This document shows positions 1 through 7,423 of a stretch of DNA of 23,737 nt, one piece after another (within the stretch, counting starts at the first letter, position 1; each line of letters starts with the position of its first letter). Both the position numbers and the translations under genes were made by a program. Below the pieces are notes generated by a model. That model saw only the letters and a list, made by a program, of their open reading frames with translations. It was not told where the DNA came from and did no database searches. Location of the stretch: the NCBI GenBank assembly GCA_025935655.1, contig JAICUV010000019.1:1-23737 (forward strand). The letters are read 5' to 3'. This DNA comes from Chloroflexota bacterium. Its GTDB lineage: Bacteria > Chloroflexota > Limnocylindria > Limnocylindrales > CSP1-4.

Positions 1-507
1 GATCTGGTCCCACGGCAGCAGGTAGCCGGTGAAGCTCAGCATGATCGTCAGGAACAGCAGGACGACGCCGACGACCCAGTTGAACTCGCGCGGCGGCTTG
101 TAGGCGCCGTGGTAGAAGACCCGCATCATGTGCAGGAACACGAAGAACACCATCAGGTGCGCCGCCCAGCGGTGGACGTTGCGGGTGAGCAGCCCGAACA
201 CGACGGTGGTCTGGATGTCCAGGATGTTGGTGTACGCCTGGGTCTCCGACGGGATGTAGAAGAACATCAGGTACACGCCGGTGACGGTGAGCACGAGGAA
301 CAGGAAGAACGAGAGGCCGCCGAGGCAGAACGTGTAGGCGAACTTCACCGCGTGCTGGCGAACCCGCACGGGGTGGAGGTGGAGGAACACGTTGTTCATG
401 ACCGCGTACGCCCGAGACCGCTCGTCGTTGGGGTACGGGTTGCGGAAGATCGACCGCCACACCGGGCTCCGCCGGATGGACTGGTCGACCCGCTCCAGGA
501 AGCTCAC
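1..507 (-). CDS. Cytochrome b (bc1/b6-type), N-terminal part, truncated by window edge
   Basis: First 169 codons of a membrane cytochrome b, the quinol-oxidising core of a Rieske/cytochrome b complex; the rest lies left of the window. Translation starts at a GTG (507-505) that immediately follows the TAG stop (510-508) of the oxidoreductase gene upstream, so the two are one transcriptional unit. Visible marks are a hydrophobic helix around residues 57-84, the heme-ligand pair H112 and H126 (14 apart, as in cytochrome b6/b) in an H-R-W-A-A-H context, a following P-P-R-E-F-N-W segment, and the conserved L-P-W-D-Q at 164-168 at the end of another helix. The first 56 residues are basic and probably cytoplasmic. 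Family assignment is secure. Whether it is a short b6-type or a full-length b cannot be told from this fragment. Confidence 0.93.
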   Translation of the reverse strand, partial: MSFLERVDQSIRRSPVWRSIFRNPYPNDERSRAYAVMNNVFLHLHPVRVRQHAVKFAYTFCLGGLSFFLFLVLTVTGVYLMFFYIPSETQAYTNILDIQTTVVFGLLTRNVHRWAAHLMVFFVFLHMMRVFYHGAYKPPREFNWVVGVVLLFLTIMLSFTGYLLPWDQI

Positions 508-2340
508 CTACGCTCCTCCTGCCACGCCGGCCGTCCCGGCGAGTTGCGCGTCACGGTAGGACTCCTTGTAGAGCCGGCCGTCGCTCGAGATCTCCTGGAG
601 CTCGAACCGCTCCATGGTGATGGCATCGAAGGGGCACCGCTTCACGCACAGCGCGCAGCGGATGCACCGCTCCTCGTCGAGGATCATGGCCGCACCCTGC
701 GACCAGCCATAGGCCTCCTCGACCTCGGGCAGCAGCCCCTCGGTCTTCAGCTGGTTCACGTCCACCATGTGGATGACCCCCTCCGGGCAGACGTCGGCAC
801 ACGCGCCGCACAGCACGCACCGGAACGGGTCGAACCAGATGTTGTAGTTGCACATCAGGCAGCGGGTGGACTCGGCCACCGCGGCCGTCGCGTCATACCC
901 GAGCTCCACGGGGGTCGTGAAGTTCACCGTCGGGTCGGTGGACGGCATCCGCGTCTCGACCTGCACCATCGGGATGTGCTGGCGCGGGAGGACGTCGTAC
1001 AGCTCGGGCATCTCGTGGCGCCACGAGCTCGTGATCTTGACGTTGGGCGTGACGGTCACGTCCGTCCGCCCGTCGAGGTAGCGGTCGATCGCGTAGGCGG
1101 CCTTCTTGCCGTGGCCGGCCGACTCGATGAGCGTCGTGGGCCCGGTCACGAAGTCGCCGCACGCGAACACGCCGCGGACGTTGGTGGCATACGTCGCCGG
1201 GTCGACCTTGATCCGGCCGCGGTTGACCTCGAAGCTGGCCTCCACCGGGAGGAACGTGAGGTCCGCCGCCTGCGAGACCGCGGGGATGACGGTGTCCGCC
1301 GGGACGACGAACTCGGAGCCCTCGATCGGCACGGGCGAGCGGCGGCCCGAGGCGTCGGGCTCGCCCAGCTTGTTGCGCTGGAACCGGACGCCGGTGAGCT
1401 TGCCGTCCTCGCCGATGAGCTCGACCGGGCTGACGAGGAACTCGAGGTTGACGCCCTCGCGCTCGGTCTCGCCCAGCTCCTCCTCGTCCACGACGAGCTC
1501 GGACCGGGTGCGGCGGTAGGCGATCGTGACGTTCTCGGCCCCGTAGCGGAGGCTGGTCCGGGAGCAGTCCATGGCGGTGTAGCCGCCGCCGATGACCACG
1601 ACGTTGCGCCCGACCTCGAGCTCCTGGCCCAGGTTCGCGAGCTTCATGAAGTCGATGCCGTACTTCACCCCGTCGAGGTCCGCGCCCGGGACGTCGAGGT
1701 ACACGGGGTTCATCGCGCCCGCCGTGATCGCGATCGCGTCGAAGTCCCGCTGGAGGTCCTCGAACGGGATGTCGATGCCGATCGTGGTGTCGAACACGAA
1801 CCGCACGCCCAGCCGCTCGACGAGGCGGACGTCCATCTCGATCGCCTCGCGCGGGAGGCGGAATGCCGGGACGCCGATGAGCATCGTGCCGCCGCCGAAC
1901 GGCAGGCTGTCGTAGACCGTGATCTGGTAGCCGCGGGTCGCCAGTTCGCGGGCCACGGCGAGACCGGCCGGGCCGGCGCCGATGACCGCGACGCGCTCCT
2001 CGCGCGGGGTGATCGAGGGCATGACGTCCGGGATGCCCGATGCCTCGTGCCACTCGACGAGGAAGCGCTTCATCGCGCGGATCGCGAGCGGGCGGTCGAT
2101 GTCGCCGCGCCGGCAGGCGCGCTCGCACGGGGCCGAGCAGACATAGGAGCACATCGCCGCGACCGGGTTGGGCTCGCGGGACAGGATGTAGCCCTCCTCG
2201 AACCGCCCCTCGGCGGCGAGGTTGAGGTAGCCCCGGCAGTTGGTGCCGACGGGGCATGCCTCTTGGCACTCGATGTTGCATTGGAGCCAGGACGCGTCGA
2301 CCGGCTGGACGAGGAATTCCTGGTTCTGGTCGATGGCCAC
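508..2340 (-). CDS. FAD-dependent NAD(P)H oxidoreductase, GltD-like, with C-terminal 2x[4Fe-4S] ferredoxin domain
   Basis: 610-residue soluble iron-sulfur flavoprotein. The N-terminal GltD/DPYD-type Fe-S domain has cysteines 21, 25, 29, 35 and 64, 68, 72, 76. An FAD-binding Rossmann motif follows (GxGxxG at 121-126), then a second nucleotide-binding fold around 248-285 (V-V-I-G-G-G-Y-T-A-M-D) expected to bind NAD(P)H. A C-terminal ferredoxin module has two CxxCxxCxxxCP clusters (508/511/514/518 and 559/562/565/569), with two further cysteines near 494 and 497. I chose the GTG at 2340: it has AGGAAAGG at 2353-2360 upstream, and an upstream extension to the ATG at 2529 is Arg/Pro-rich and unlike the family. 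The gene abuts a cytochrome b gene, suggesting the protein is the NAD(P)H-facing module of a Rieske/cytochrome b complex rather than glutamate synthase; no large GltB-like subunit is present. The partner and electron-flow direction are inferred. Confidence 0.88.
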   Translation of the reverse strand: MAIDQNQEFLVQPVDASWLQCNIECQEACPVGTNCRGYLNLAAEGRFEEGYILSREPNPVAAMCSYVCSAPCERACRRGDIDRPLAIRAMKRFLVEWHEASGIPDVMPSITPREERVAVIGAGPAGLAVARELATRGYQITVYDSLPFGGGTMLIGVPAFRLPREAIEMDVRLVERLGVRFVFDTTIGIDIPFEDLQRDFDAIAITAGAMNPVYLDVPGADLDGVKYGIDFMKLANLGQELEVGRNVVVIGGGYTAMDCSRTSLRYGAENVTIAYRRTRSELVVDEEELGETEREGVNLEFLVSPVELIGEDGKLTGVRFQRNKLGEPDASGRRSPVPIEGSEFVVPADTVIPAVSQAADLTFLPVEASFEVNRGRIKVDPATYATNVRGVFACGDFVTGPTTLIESAGHGKKAAYAIDRYLDGRTDVTVTPNVKITSSWRHEMPELYDVLPRQHIPMVQVETRMPSTDPTVNFTTPVELGYDATAAVAESTRCLMCNYNIWFDPFRCVLCGACADVCPEGVIHMVDVNQLKTEGLLPEVEEAYGWSQGAAMILDEERCIRCALCVKRCPFDAITMERFELQEISSDGRLYKESYRDAQLAGTAGVAGGA

Positions 2341-2416
2341 GAAGCAGACGTGCCTTTCCTGCGAGCTTCGGCAGGGCGACGGGGAACGGGGCGGAGGGAC
2401 GCCGCCGACGGCTCGG

Positions 2417-2422
2417 AGATTA
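2417..2422 (-). promoter_or_regulatory. Putative extended -10 for the oxidoreductase-cytochrome b operon
   Basis: On the minus strand the sequence reads TTGG-TAATCT, an extended -10 (TGnTAnnnT). It lies about 77 bases upstream of the GTG at 2340. A transcript from here would have a roughly 70-nt leader carrying the AGGAAAGG ribosome binding site at 2353-2360. No good -35 is seen, as is common with extended -10 promoters. Confidence 0.4.
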
Positions 2423-2530
2423 CCAAGCCGGGGCCATGCGTGCATGTCGAGCGGGCCATTGGGCACGGATTCACGGGTCTGGCGACCTGCTCGACCGCCG
2501 ATGGCCCGCCCGATGCCGCCGATTCGCACC

Positions 2531-2550
2531 GACCGACCCGCCGGTCGGTC
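2531..2550. promoter_or_regulatory. Perfect 8-bp inverted repeat, candidate operator
   Basis: The arms GACCGACC and GGTCGGTC flank a 4-base centre, CGCC. The repeat ends 23 bases before the -35 of the rightward promoter and lies between the two divergent promoters. Dyads of this size are typical of dimeric regulators such as TetR or GntR types, but no such regulator gene is adjacent. It could alternatively act as a hairpin in a long transcript. Confidence 0.45.
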
Positions 2551-2573
2551 CGCGGACGGACGTCACGCGCGTG

Positions 2574-2602
2574 TTGACGCCTCATGGGGCCGCAGCTACG
2601 CT
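2574..2602 (+). promoter_or_regulatory. Housekeeping-type promoter for the gene at 2646
   Basis: A TTGACG -35 (2574-2579) and TACGCT -10 (2597-2602) are separated by exactly 17 bases, the optimal sigma-70 family spacing. The inferred start near 2609 gives a leader of about 37 nt with AAGGAG at 2636-2641. Confidence 0.6.
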
Positions 2603-2645
2603 CACCCTGTCGCGCGGGGCTCGCCGCGGGCCTGCAAGGAGTCAC

Positions 2646-4604
2646 GTGAGCTCGTCCGAGATCGCCTTCCTGGCCATCGGCCTCATCATCGGCGCGGCCA
2701 TCGGCGCCGCCATCGCGGAGGGCCTGCGCGCCCGTCCCGCGCCCCGTGGCCAGGTCCGCGTCACGATCTCGCCGAACTCCGTGAGCCCCCGCCGGAGCAC
2801 GACGCTCTCGGATCCCGCCCTCGCCGCGAGCACCGGCCCGATCCCCGGCTCGCCGGAGGAGGGAGCCTGGGAGGAGGGCCCCAGGCCGGCCGTCCCCGCG
2901 GTCGCTGCCACGGCCCCGGGCGGCGGGCCGATCGCGGTGCCCGCCCGAACGCCCGTTCCATCGCCGGCCGCCGGCATCCCCGTCGCGGCGGTCGCGGTCC
3001 CGGTCCGGGAGCCGGCGTCCGTGCCCGTCGGACCGGGCATCCCCGCGGCCCGGCCCGCGCAGCCCGCGCCGCAGCCGGTGGCACCGCCCGCCGCGCGACC
3101 GGCCCCGCCGCCGTCGGGCGGCGGACCGGCCCCGTACCCGCTGGCCTCGGCGGCCACCGCACCGGTCGCCGCGGCGGCCGCGACGCGCGTCGCCGTCGGC
3201 GTCCTCGATCCCGTCGCGCCGCTGACCGAGGCCGAGCGAGCGCGCATCGCCGGCGGCGCCGCCACCCCGCTCACGAGCGCCGTCGACGTCGGCACCACGA
3301 CCGCGGGGCTCGCGGTCAGACCGCGCCCGCCCGTGGCGGAGGCCCGCCCGGTCATCCCCGGCAGCGCCGTGGCACTCTCCGTCGGCCGGCCGCAGGCGCA
3401 GGGCCGCGGGGCCTCGTCCGACGAGGGCGCCGGGGGGCCCGCGGGGATGCCGACCGCGACCGATCCCTGCGACCCTCCACGCCGCCTCGTCGAGGAACGC
3501 TGCGCCCTCGCTACCGCGTCACGCGAGCACGCGCGCGCCTCCACGGAGGCGCTCCGCGAGGCCGAGCGCGCCTACGACGCCCTGCGCGGGCTCCTCGACC
3601 AGGCCGAGAAGGCATCGGATCCCCGCGAGCTCGCCCTGGCCAAGGACGAGCTGCATCGCCGGTTCCGCGCCGCGAGCGACGCCGCCCCCGACGCCGAGGC
3701 GGCCGAGGCCGCCGCCCGCGAGTGGCTGGCTGCGATCAACGACCTCAACGGGCACGCCCGTGAGGCGGCGCGATTCCGCGAGAGCGGCCGCGCGGAGCTC
3801 CAGGCCGCGCTCCCCCGGATCGAGCGGCTCGCCGTGGACGCGGAGACCGCGCGCAAGCGGGCCGAGATCGCTGCCGCCGGCTGCCAGGAGGCGCGGGAGG
3901 CGCTGGCCGCGTGCGAGGAGGCGAGCGAGGCCCGCCGCGCCACGGGCCCCACGCCACCGCCGGAGGAGCCACACCCGTTCGACGCGCTGTGGCCCGGCGA
4001 GTCGGAGTCGACACGCACCCAGTCGCTGGCGGAGCCGGACGAGGCGCCGCCCCCCGTGGACGCGGTGGCGCTGCGCATCCTGCGCGGCGACCGCGCGGCG
4101 CGTGAACGGCTCGTGGCGGCCCTGGCGGGCGGGGACACGGAGGCGTCGCGCGCCTGGCACCTGCAGCTGTCCCGGCTGATGGACGCCATCGTGGCCCGCG
4201 CGATCGAGGATGGCTACGTGGACCTCCCGGACGACGATCCCTTCTGGGGCCTGTTCGCGTTCGGGGAGCGGCGCGAGATCGTGGGTGCGCTGTCGGCGCT
4301 GGGCTACCGGTTCGACGGGCTGCAGGGCTTCGCCGACGGCCGGGTGCCGGCGGCCAGGGACCTGTCCCTCGCCGTGGGCTACGCGGGCCTGGACCGGATG
4401 CGGATCCGCACCTGGCCGCGGGAGGCGGAGCTCGCCCGGCTGTACGAGCGCGCCACGCCCGCGGCCGATGACTGGTTGATCACCATGGCGGACGACCTCT
4501 CGCTCGGGCGCATGGTCGATGCGCTCGGGGCGCGTGCCGGCGACCTCGCCGACACGTGGAACGCGTGGGGCCGGATCCGGCCGCTCCTGCTGTCCACGAG
4601 CTGA
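2646..4604 (+). CDS. Membrane-anchored protein with Pro/Ala linker, four-cysteine helical region and conserved unknown C-terminal domain
   Basis: 652 residues from a GTG with AAGGAG four bases upstream; an open frame extends further 5' but lacks a better start. Residues about 7-26 form one hydrophobic, Gly/Ala-rich helix followed by arginines, which by the positive-inside rule predicts an N-out, C-in anchor. Residues about 30-270 are low-complexity Pro/Ala/Val. Residues 275-423 are Ala/Glu/Arg-rich and predicted helical or coiled-coil. The only cysteines are pairs at its two ends: C275/C286 and C413/C423. After an acidic Pro linker, residues about 470-652 look globular (W-G-L-F-A-F-G-E-R-R-E near 535). 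I recognise no catalytic motif and assign no function. Some coiled-coil and linker features resemble structural or septum-associated proteins, but that is only a compositional resemblance. It ends 15 bases before the convergent PIG-L gene. Confidence 0.75.
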   Translation: MSSSEIAFLAIGLIIGAAIGAAIAEGLRARPAPRGQVRVTISPNSVSPRRSTTLSDPALAASTGPIPGSPEEGAWEEGPRPAVPAVAATAPGGGPIAVPARTPVPSPAAGIPVAAVAVPVREPASVPVGPGIPAARPAQPAPQPVAPPAARPAPPPSGGGPAPYPLASAATAPVAAAAATRVAVGVLDPVAPLTEAERARIAGGAATPLTSAVDVGTTTAGLAVRPRPPVAEARPVIPGSAVALSVGRPQAQGRGASSDEGAGGPAGMPTATDPCDPPRRLVEERCALATASREHARASTEALREAERAYDALRGLLDQAEKASDPRELALAKDELHRRFRAASDAAPDAEAAEAAAREWLAAINDLNGHAREAARFRESGRAELQAALPRIERLAVDAETARKRAEIAAAGCQEAREALAACEEASEARRATGPTPPPEEPHPFDALWPGESESTRTQSLAEPDEAPPPVDAVALRILRGDRAARERLVAALAGGDTEASRAWHLQLSRLMDAIVARAIEDGYVDLPDDDPFWGLFAFGERREIVGALSALGYRFDGLQGFADGRVPAARDLSLAVGYAGLDRMRIRTWPREAELARLYERATPAADDWLITMADDLSLGRMVDALGARAGDLADTWNAWGRIRPLLLSTS

Positions 4605-4619
4605 CCCGCGCCGGCAGGA

Positions 4620-5414
4620 TCAGGCGCCGTCCGCGCCCTCGGTCTCGGGATCGTGCGCGTGGGTGGGGCCCTCGTCCTCGTCGTCCTCGATGACGATCAC
4701 GCGGTGCGCCTCGGCCGCCTCGACACCGATCGGCTGGCCCTCCTCGCGCGCCCACTCGCGGATCCGGCCCTCGAGCGCCTCGGGTTGCCGGATCTGGCTC
4801 GCGTGGGCGCGCAGGGCCGCGAGCTTGCGGTCCAGCGTCGTGGTGACGTCCACCCACGCGGTGGGCTTGTTGGACCACGAGAGGTAGAGCCGGCGCACCG
4901 TCCACGGCTCCAGCCCGTCGCGGGCGAGCCACGGGAACGCCATCGCGTTGCGCGCCGCGGGGTACACGGCATCGACCGCGGCGATGCCCGCCACCCGGTG
5001 GTCGATGTGGTTCACGCCGCCGTCACCGTGGAAGACCGTCTCCGGGTCGATCGTCAGGACCGCGTCCGGGCGGAAGGTGCGGATCTCGCGCACCAGGAGC
5101 TCCCGGAGCGCGAGGTCGTTGGCGAGGGCGCCGTCGGGCTGGTGGAGGAACGAGACCCCCTCGTAGCCGACGATCCCGGCCGCGGCCCGCTGCTCCGTCT
5201 CGCGCAGGGCGGCCAGCTCGAGCGGATCGGTCCGCCAGTCGTCGGCGCCCGCGTCGCCCGACGTGCAGCACACGAGCCAGCCCGTCGAGCCCTCGTCGAT
5301 CCAGCGGGCCGCCGTCGCGGCCGGCCCGAAGTCGGCGTCGTCCGGGTGCGCCACGATCACCATGAACCGCGCGGGACGCCACGCGTGGGGCGTGGGCGAA
5401 GACTCCTCGGGCAT
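4620..5414 (-). CDS. PIG-L/LmbE-family Zn-dependent N-deacetylase
   Basis: 264 residues. The family removes acetyl groups from N-acetylglucosamine-type sugar conjugates (MshB, BshB, LmbE relatives). Visible marks are A-H-P-D-D at 22-26 (metal ligands H23 and D26, catalytic D25), R-E-T-E at 71-74, and N-H-x-x-H at 135-139 supplying the third metal ligand. The C-terminus from about 244 is an acidic, His-containing tail outside the usual fold. The ATG at 5414 is preferred because AGAGGTT (5421-5427) precedes it; an earlier in-frame start at 5480 adds residues without family resemblance. Substrate unknown: mycothiol- or bacillithiol-type synthesis is possible, but no partner genes lie nearby. Confidence 0.88.
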   Translation of the reverse strand: MPEESSPTPHAWRPARFMVIVAHPDDADFGPAATAARWIDEGSTGWLVCCTSGDAGADDWRTDPLELAALRETEQRAAAGIVGYEGVSFLHQPDGALANDLALRELLVREIRTFRPDAVLTIDPETVFHGDGGVNHIDHRVAGIAAVDAVYPAARNAMAFPWLARDGLEPWTVRRLYLSWSNKPTAWVDVTTTLDRKLAALRAHASQIRQPEALEGRIREWAREEGQPIGVEAAEAHRVIVIEDDEDEGPTHAHDPETEGADGA

Positions 5415-5506
5415 GCGCGCAACCTCTCGAATTCCGCACGCCACGCCTCGTGACGGGGGGTGCGCCAAATGTACGGACAACCTGCCTGCGTGCTAGATTC
5501 GAGCCT

Positions 5507-5542
5507 GAGGCTTCGCTCGTCTCCCCCCACGGGCGAAGCCTC
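5507..5542 (-). terminator. Strong hairpin downstream of bcp, probable terminator
   Basis: A 14-bp stem (5507-5520 with 5529-5542, one G-U pair) closes an 8-base pyrimidine loop (CTCCCCCC on the plus strand). It lies between the bcp stop and the PIG-L start, both on the minus strand. There is no U-tract, so it would be a U-less terminator or an mRNA 3'-end stabiliser. Confidence 0.55.
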
Positions 5543-5583
5543 GATCCGTGCCCGGCGAATCCCGCCGGAGCCGTCGCCGGGCG

Positions 5584-6069
5584 TCAGCCCGGGCGACCCG
5601 CTCGGGCCTCCTCGAGCGCCGCCCTGACCTCCTCCGCGTGGCCTTCCGCCTTGACGTTGGCCCAGGTGCGGGCCACCGTCCCGTCGGGTCCGACGAGGAA
5701 GCTCGAGCGGCCGATGCCCATGTACGTCTTGCCGTAGTTCGTCTTCTCGCGCCAGGCGCCGTATGCCTCGGCGACCGCATGGTCCTCGTCGGACAGGAGC
5801 GTGAACGGGAGGCCGTACTTCGCGCGGAACGCGGCGTGGGCGCCGGAGCCGTCCGGGCTGATGCCCCAGATCTCGGCGCCCTGGCCCGAGATGTCCGAGT
5901 GCAGGTCCCGGAAGCCGCAGGCCTCGGTCGTGCAGCCCGGGGTGTCGTCCTTGGGATAGAAGTAGATCACCGTCCAGGAGCCGCGTCGGTCGGACAGGCG
6001 GTGCATCGTCCCGGTCTCGTCGGGGAGGGCGACCTCCGGGGCCGGGTCGCCGGGCTGCGGGATGCTCAT
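5584..6069 (-). CDS. bcp: Thioredoxin-dependent thiol peroxidase (Bcp/PrxQ peroxiredoxin)
   Basis: 161 residues, a normal length for the family. It reduces hydrogen peroxide and alkyl hydroperoxides in the cytoplasm using thioredoxin. The active-site block P-K-D-D-T-P-G-C-T-T-E-A-C at 39-51 shows peroxidatic C46 and resolving C51 five residues later, the alpha-helical PrxQ arrangement. The thioredoxin-like fold continues with the S-S-F-L-V-G-P-D-G segment. The ATG at 6069 is preceded on the minus strand by TATCCT and then exactly six bases, suggesting leaderless transcription; no ribosome binding site is present. The thiN stop lies 22 bases upstream, so read-through is also possible. Confidence 0.95.
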   Translation of the reverse strand: MSIPQPGDPAPEVALPDETGTMHRLSDRRGSWTVIYFYPKDDTPGCTTEACGFRDLHSDISGQGAEIWGISPDGSGAHAAFRAKYGLPFTLLSDEDHAVAEAYGAWREKTNYGKTYMGIGRSSFLVGPDGTVARTWANVKAEGHAEEVRAALEEARAGRPG

Positions 6070-6075
6070 GCCCCG

Positions 6076-6081
6076 AGGATA
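6076..6081 (-). promoter_or_regulatory. -10 box of leaderless bcp promoter
   Basis: On the minus strand TATCCT is followed by six bases and the bcp ATG, which puts the start codon at the expected transcription start. The box falls in the short thiN-bcp gap. Confidence 0.55.
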
Positions 6082-6091
6082 GTCCTGCGCG

Positions 6092-6799
6092 TCACGGAGC
6101 GGCCTCCACGACGAGCAGCCGGCCGCGCTCCACGCTCACGGACGCGTCCTCGCGCTCCCGGACGTTGGACAGACCGCGGGCCGGGCCGGCACGGAGGGGC
6201 TCGCCGCGGAGCGGGTAGCGGAGTCCCCGGGTCGTGACGCCGACGACGTCCCCCGCGAACGGGAGCAGGCTGATGGTCGCGCCGACGGGACCGGGCAGCT
6301 GCCGGACGACCGGCGAGCCGTCCCCGGCGGGCGCGGTGACGAGCGAGGCTCGCGTCCGCGCATCGAGGAGCGCCAGGTCCAACGCCGCCAGCGCCGGATG
6401 GCCCAGCAGCCACACGTTCGCGAGCTCGTGGTCCAGCCGCGGGCCCCCGAGCGCCCCGAGGACGGTGATCCGCGTCGCGCCCAATCGGAGGGCCTCGAGC
6501 AGCGCGAGCTCGGTGTCGGATTCGTCCTTCGCGACGGGCGAGCGCAGGACCCGGACGCCCGCGGCGGCCGCGGCATCGGCATGCGCCGGTTCCAGCGAGT
6601 CGAGGTCGCCGACGAGGACCGTCGGCGACAGGCCGATCGCCAGCGCACGCGCGAAGCCGCCGTCGGCCGCGATCACCTCCACGACATCCTCGTCCCAGCC
6701 CGGCCACGCCGCGTCGAGCGCGGCGCGATCCGGGACGTCGCCGTCCGCGACGACGAGGACGTGGCGGGCGGCCTGGACGGCGGCGGGACCGGGCGGCAT
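6092..6799 (-). CDS. thiN: Thiamine pyrophosphokinase (thiamine diphosphokinase)
   Basis: 235 residues; transfers pyrophosphate from ATP to thiamine to make the cofactor thiamine diphosphate. Family marks: A-D-G-G at 45-48, G-D-L-D-S at 64-68, D-E-S-D-T-E at 92-97 and G-A-L-G-G-P-R-L-D-H at 115-124, the metal/ATP and thiamine-binding motifs of the N-terminal domain. A beta-rich C-terminal domain with L-L-P-F-A-G-D and L-R-Y-P-L segments follows. The ATG at 6799 is best; a longer open frame upstream is antisense to ybaK. TACGAT lies seven bases before the start, so this gene too appears leaderless. It is divergent from ybaK with only 37 bases between start codons. Confidence 0.92.
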   Translation of the reverse strand: MPPGPAAVQAARHVLVVADGDVPDRAALDAAWPGWDEDVVEVIAADGGFARALAIGLSPTVLVGDLDSLEPAHADAAAAAGVRVLRSPVAKDESDTELALLEALRLGATRITVLGALGGPRLDHELANVWLLGHPALAALDLALLDARTRASLVTAPAGDGSPVVRQLPGPVGATISLLPFAGDVVGVTTRGLRYPLRGEPLRAGPARGLSNVREREDASVSVERGRLLVVEAAP

Positions 6800-6836
6800 G
6801 GGGCGGATCGTACCCCGCGTCCGGTAGACTCCCGCC
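6800..6836. promoter_or_regulatory. Back-to-back leaderless promoters of thiN and ybaK
   Basis: In 37 bases there are two divergent -10 boxes: TACGAT on the minus strand (6812-6807, seven bases before the thiN ATG) and TAGACT on the plus strand (6825-6830, six bases before the ybaK GTG). The -35 zone of each promoter overlaps the -10 or start of the other, so the two probably compete. Confidence 0.55.
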
Positions 6837-7406
6837 GTGCCCGAGACCCCGCTGCCCGCGCCGATCCAGCGCGTCGTCGACGCCGCGGCCCGCAAGGGCG
6901 TGACCCTCGACGTCCGCGTGTTCACGGAGTCGACCCATACGGCCGAGGACGCCGCCCGCGCGGTCGAGGCCGAGCTCGGCCAGATCGTGAAGTCGCTCGT
7001 GTTCGTCGCGCCGGCCGCGGACGGCAGCCCGGAGCCGGTCATCTGCCTCGTGTCCGGCCCCAACCGCGTGGACCTCGCGCGCCTGGCCGCGGTCGCCGGC
7101 GAGCCAGACGTGCGACGGGCGAACGCGAACGAGGCGCGCGAGCTGACGGGCTTCACGATCGGCGGCATTCCGCCGTTCGGCCACGCACGACCGGTGCGCG
7201 TGATCATGGACCCGGATCTCGGTCGCTTCCCCGTGGTGTGGGCCGCGGCGGGCACCCCGACCGCCGTCTTCCCCGTGCCGCCGGCGACCCTGCGCATGCT
7301 GTCCAACGCGCACGTCGCCCCCATCTGCGAGCAGCGACGGCCCGCGGACGTCCTCGCCGAGCAGTCGCTCGAGGCGTCGCCGGACGCCGGCGCCGCCCGC
7401 GCCTGA
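6837..7406 (+). CDS. ybaK: YbaK/EbsC-family aminoacyl-tRNA deacylase (ProX-like)
   Basis: 189 residues; a free-standing homologue of the prolyl-tRNA synthetase editing domain, which hydrolyses mischarged aminoacyl-tRNA such as Cys- or Ala-tRNA(Pro). Seen: conserved lysine K52 in G-Q-I-V-K-S-L-V-F, S-G-P-N-R at 73-77, and the G-G-I-P-P-F-G-H signature at 109-116, all diagnostic of the YbaK fold. The GTG start is six bases after TAGACT, with no ribosome binding site. The exact tRNA specificity (YbaK, ProXp-ala or other) cannot be read from the sequence. It ends 17 bases before the next gene on the same strand. Confidence 0.9.
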   Translation: MPETPLPAPIQRVVDAAARKGVTLDVRVFTESTHTAEDAARAVEAELGQIVKSLVFVAPAADGSPEPVICLVSGPNRVDLARLAAVAGEPDVRRANANEARELTGFTIGGIPPFGHARPVRVIMDPDLGRFPVVWAAAGTPTAVFPVPPATLRMLSNAHVAPICEQRRPADVLAEQSLEASPDAGAARA

Positions 7407-7423
7407 CCGGCGGTCGACGCACC

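Larger units (their letters stand above)
2341..2645. other. Divergent intergenic regulatory region
   Basis: This 305-base stretch separates the oxidoreductase (minus) from the membrane-anchored protein (plus). It contains a leftward extended -10, a rightward -35/-10 pair and a perfect inverted repeat between them, each listed separately. Open frames crossing it are Arg/Pro-rich shadows without family resemblance. Confidence 0.7.

Noticed and set aside
508..2340. Glutamate synthase small subunit (gltD)
   Set aside because: The C-terminal ferredoxin domain and direct linkage to cytochrome b, with no large subunit, do not fit GltD.
109..2577. 822-codon plus-strand open frame
   Set aside because: It is antisense to the cytochrome b and oxidoreductase genes, and its His/Arg/Asp/Val-rich translation is typical of a GC-rich shadow frame.
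5491..5500. Rightward extended -10 (TGCTAGATT)
   Set aside because: No plus-strand gene follows, and the nearby bases are better explained by the hairpin beside it.
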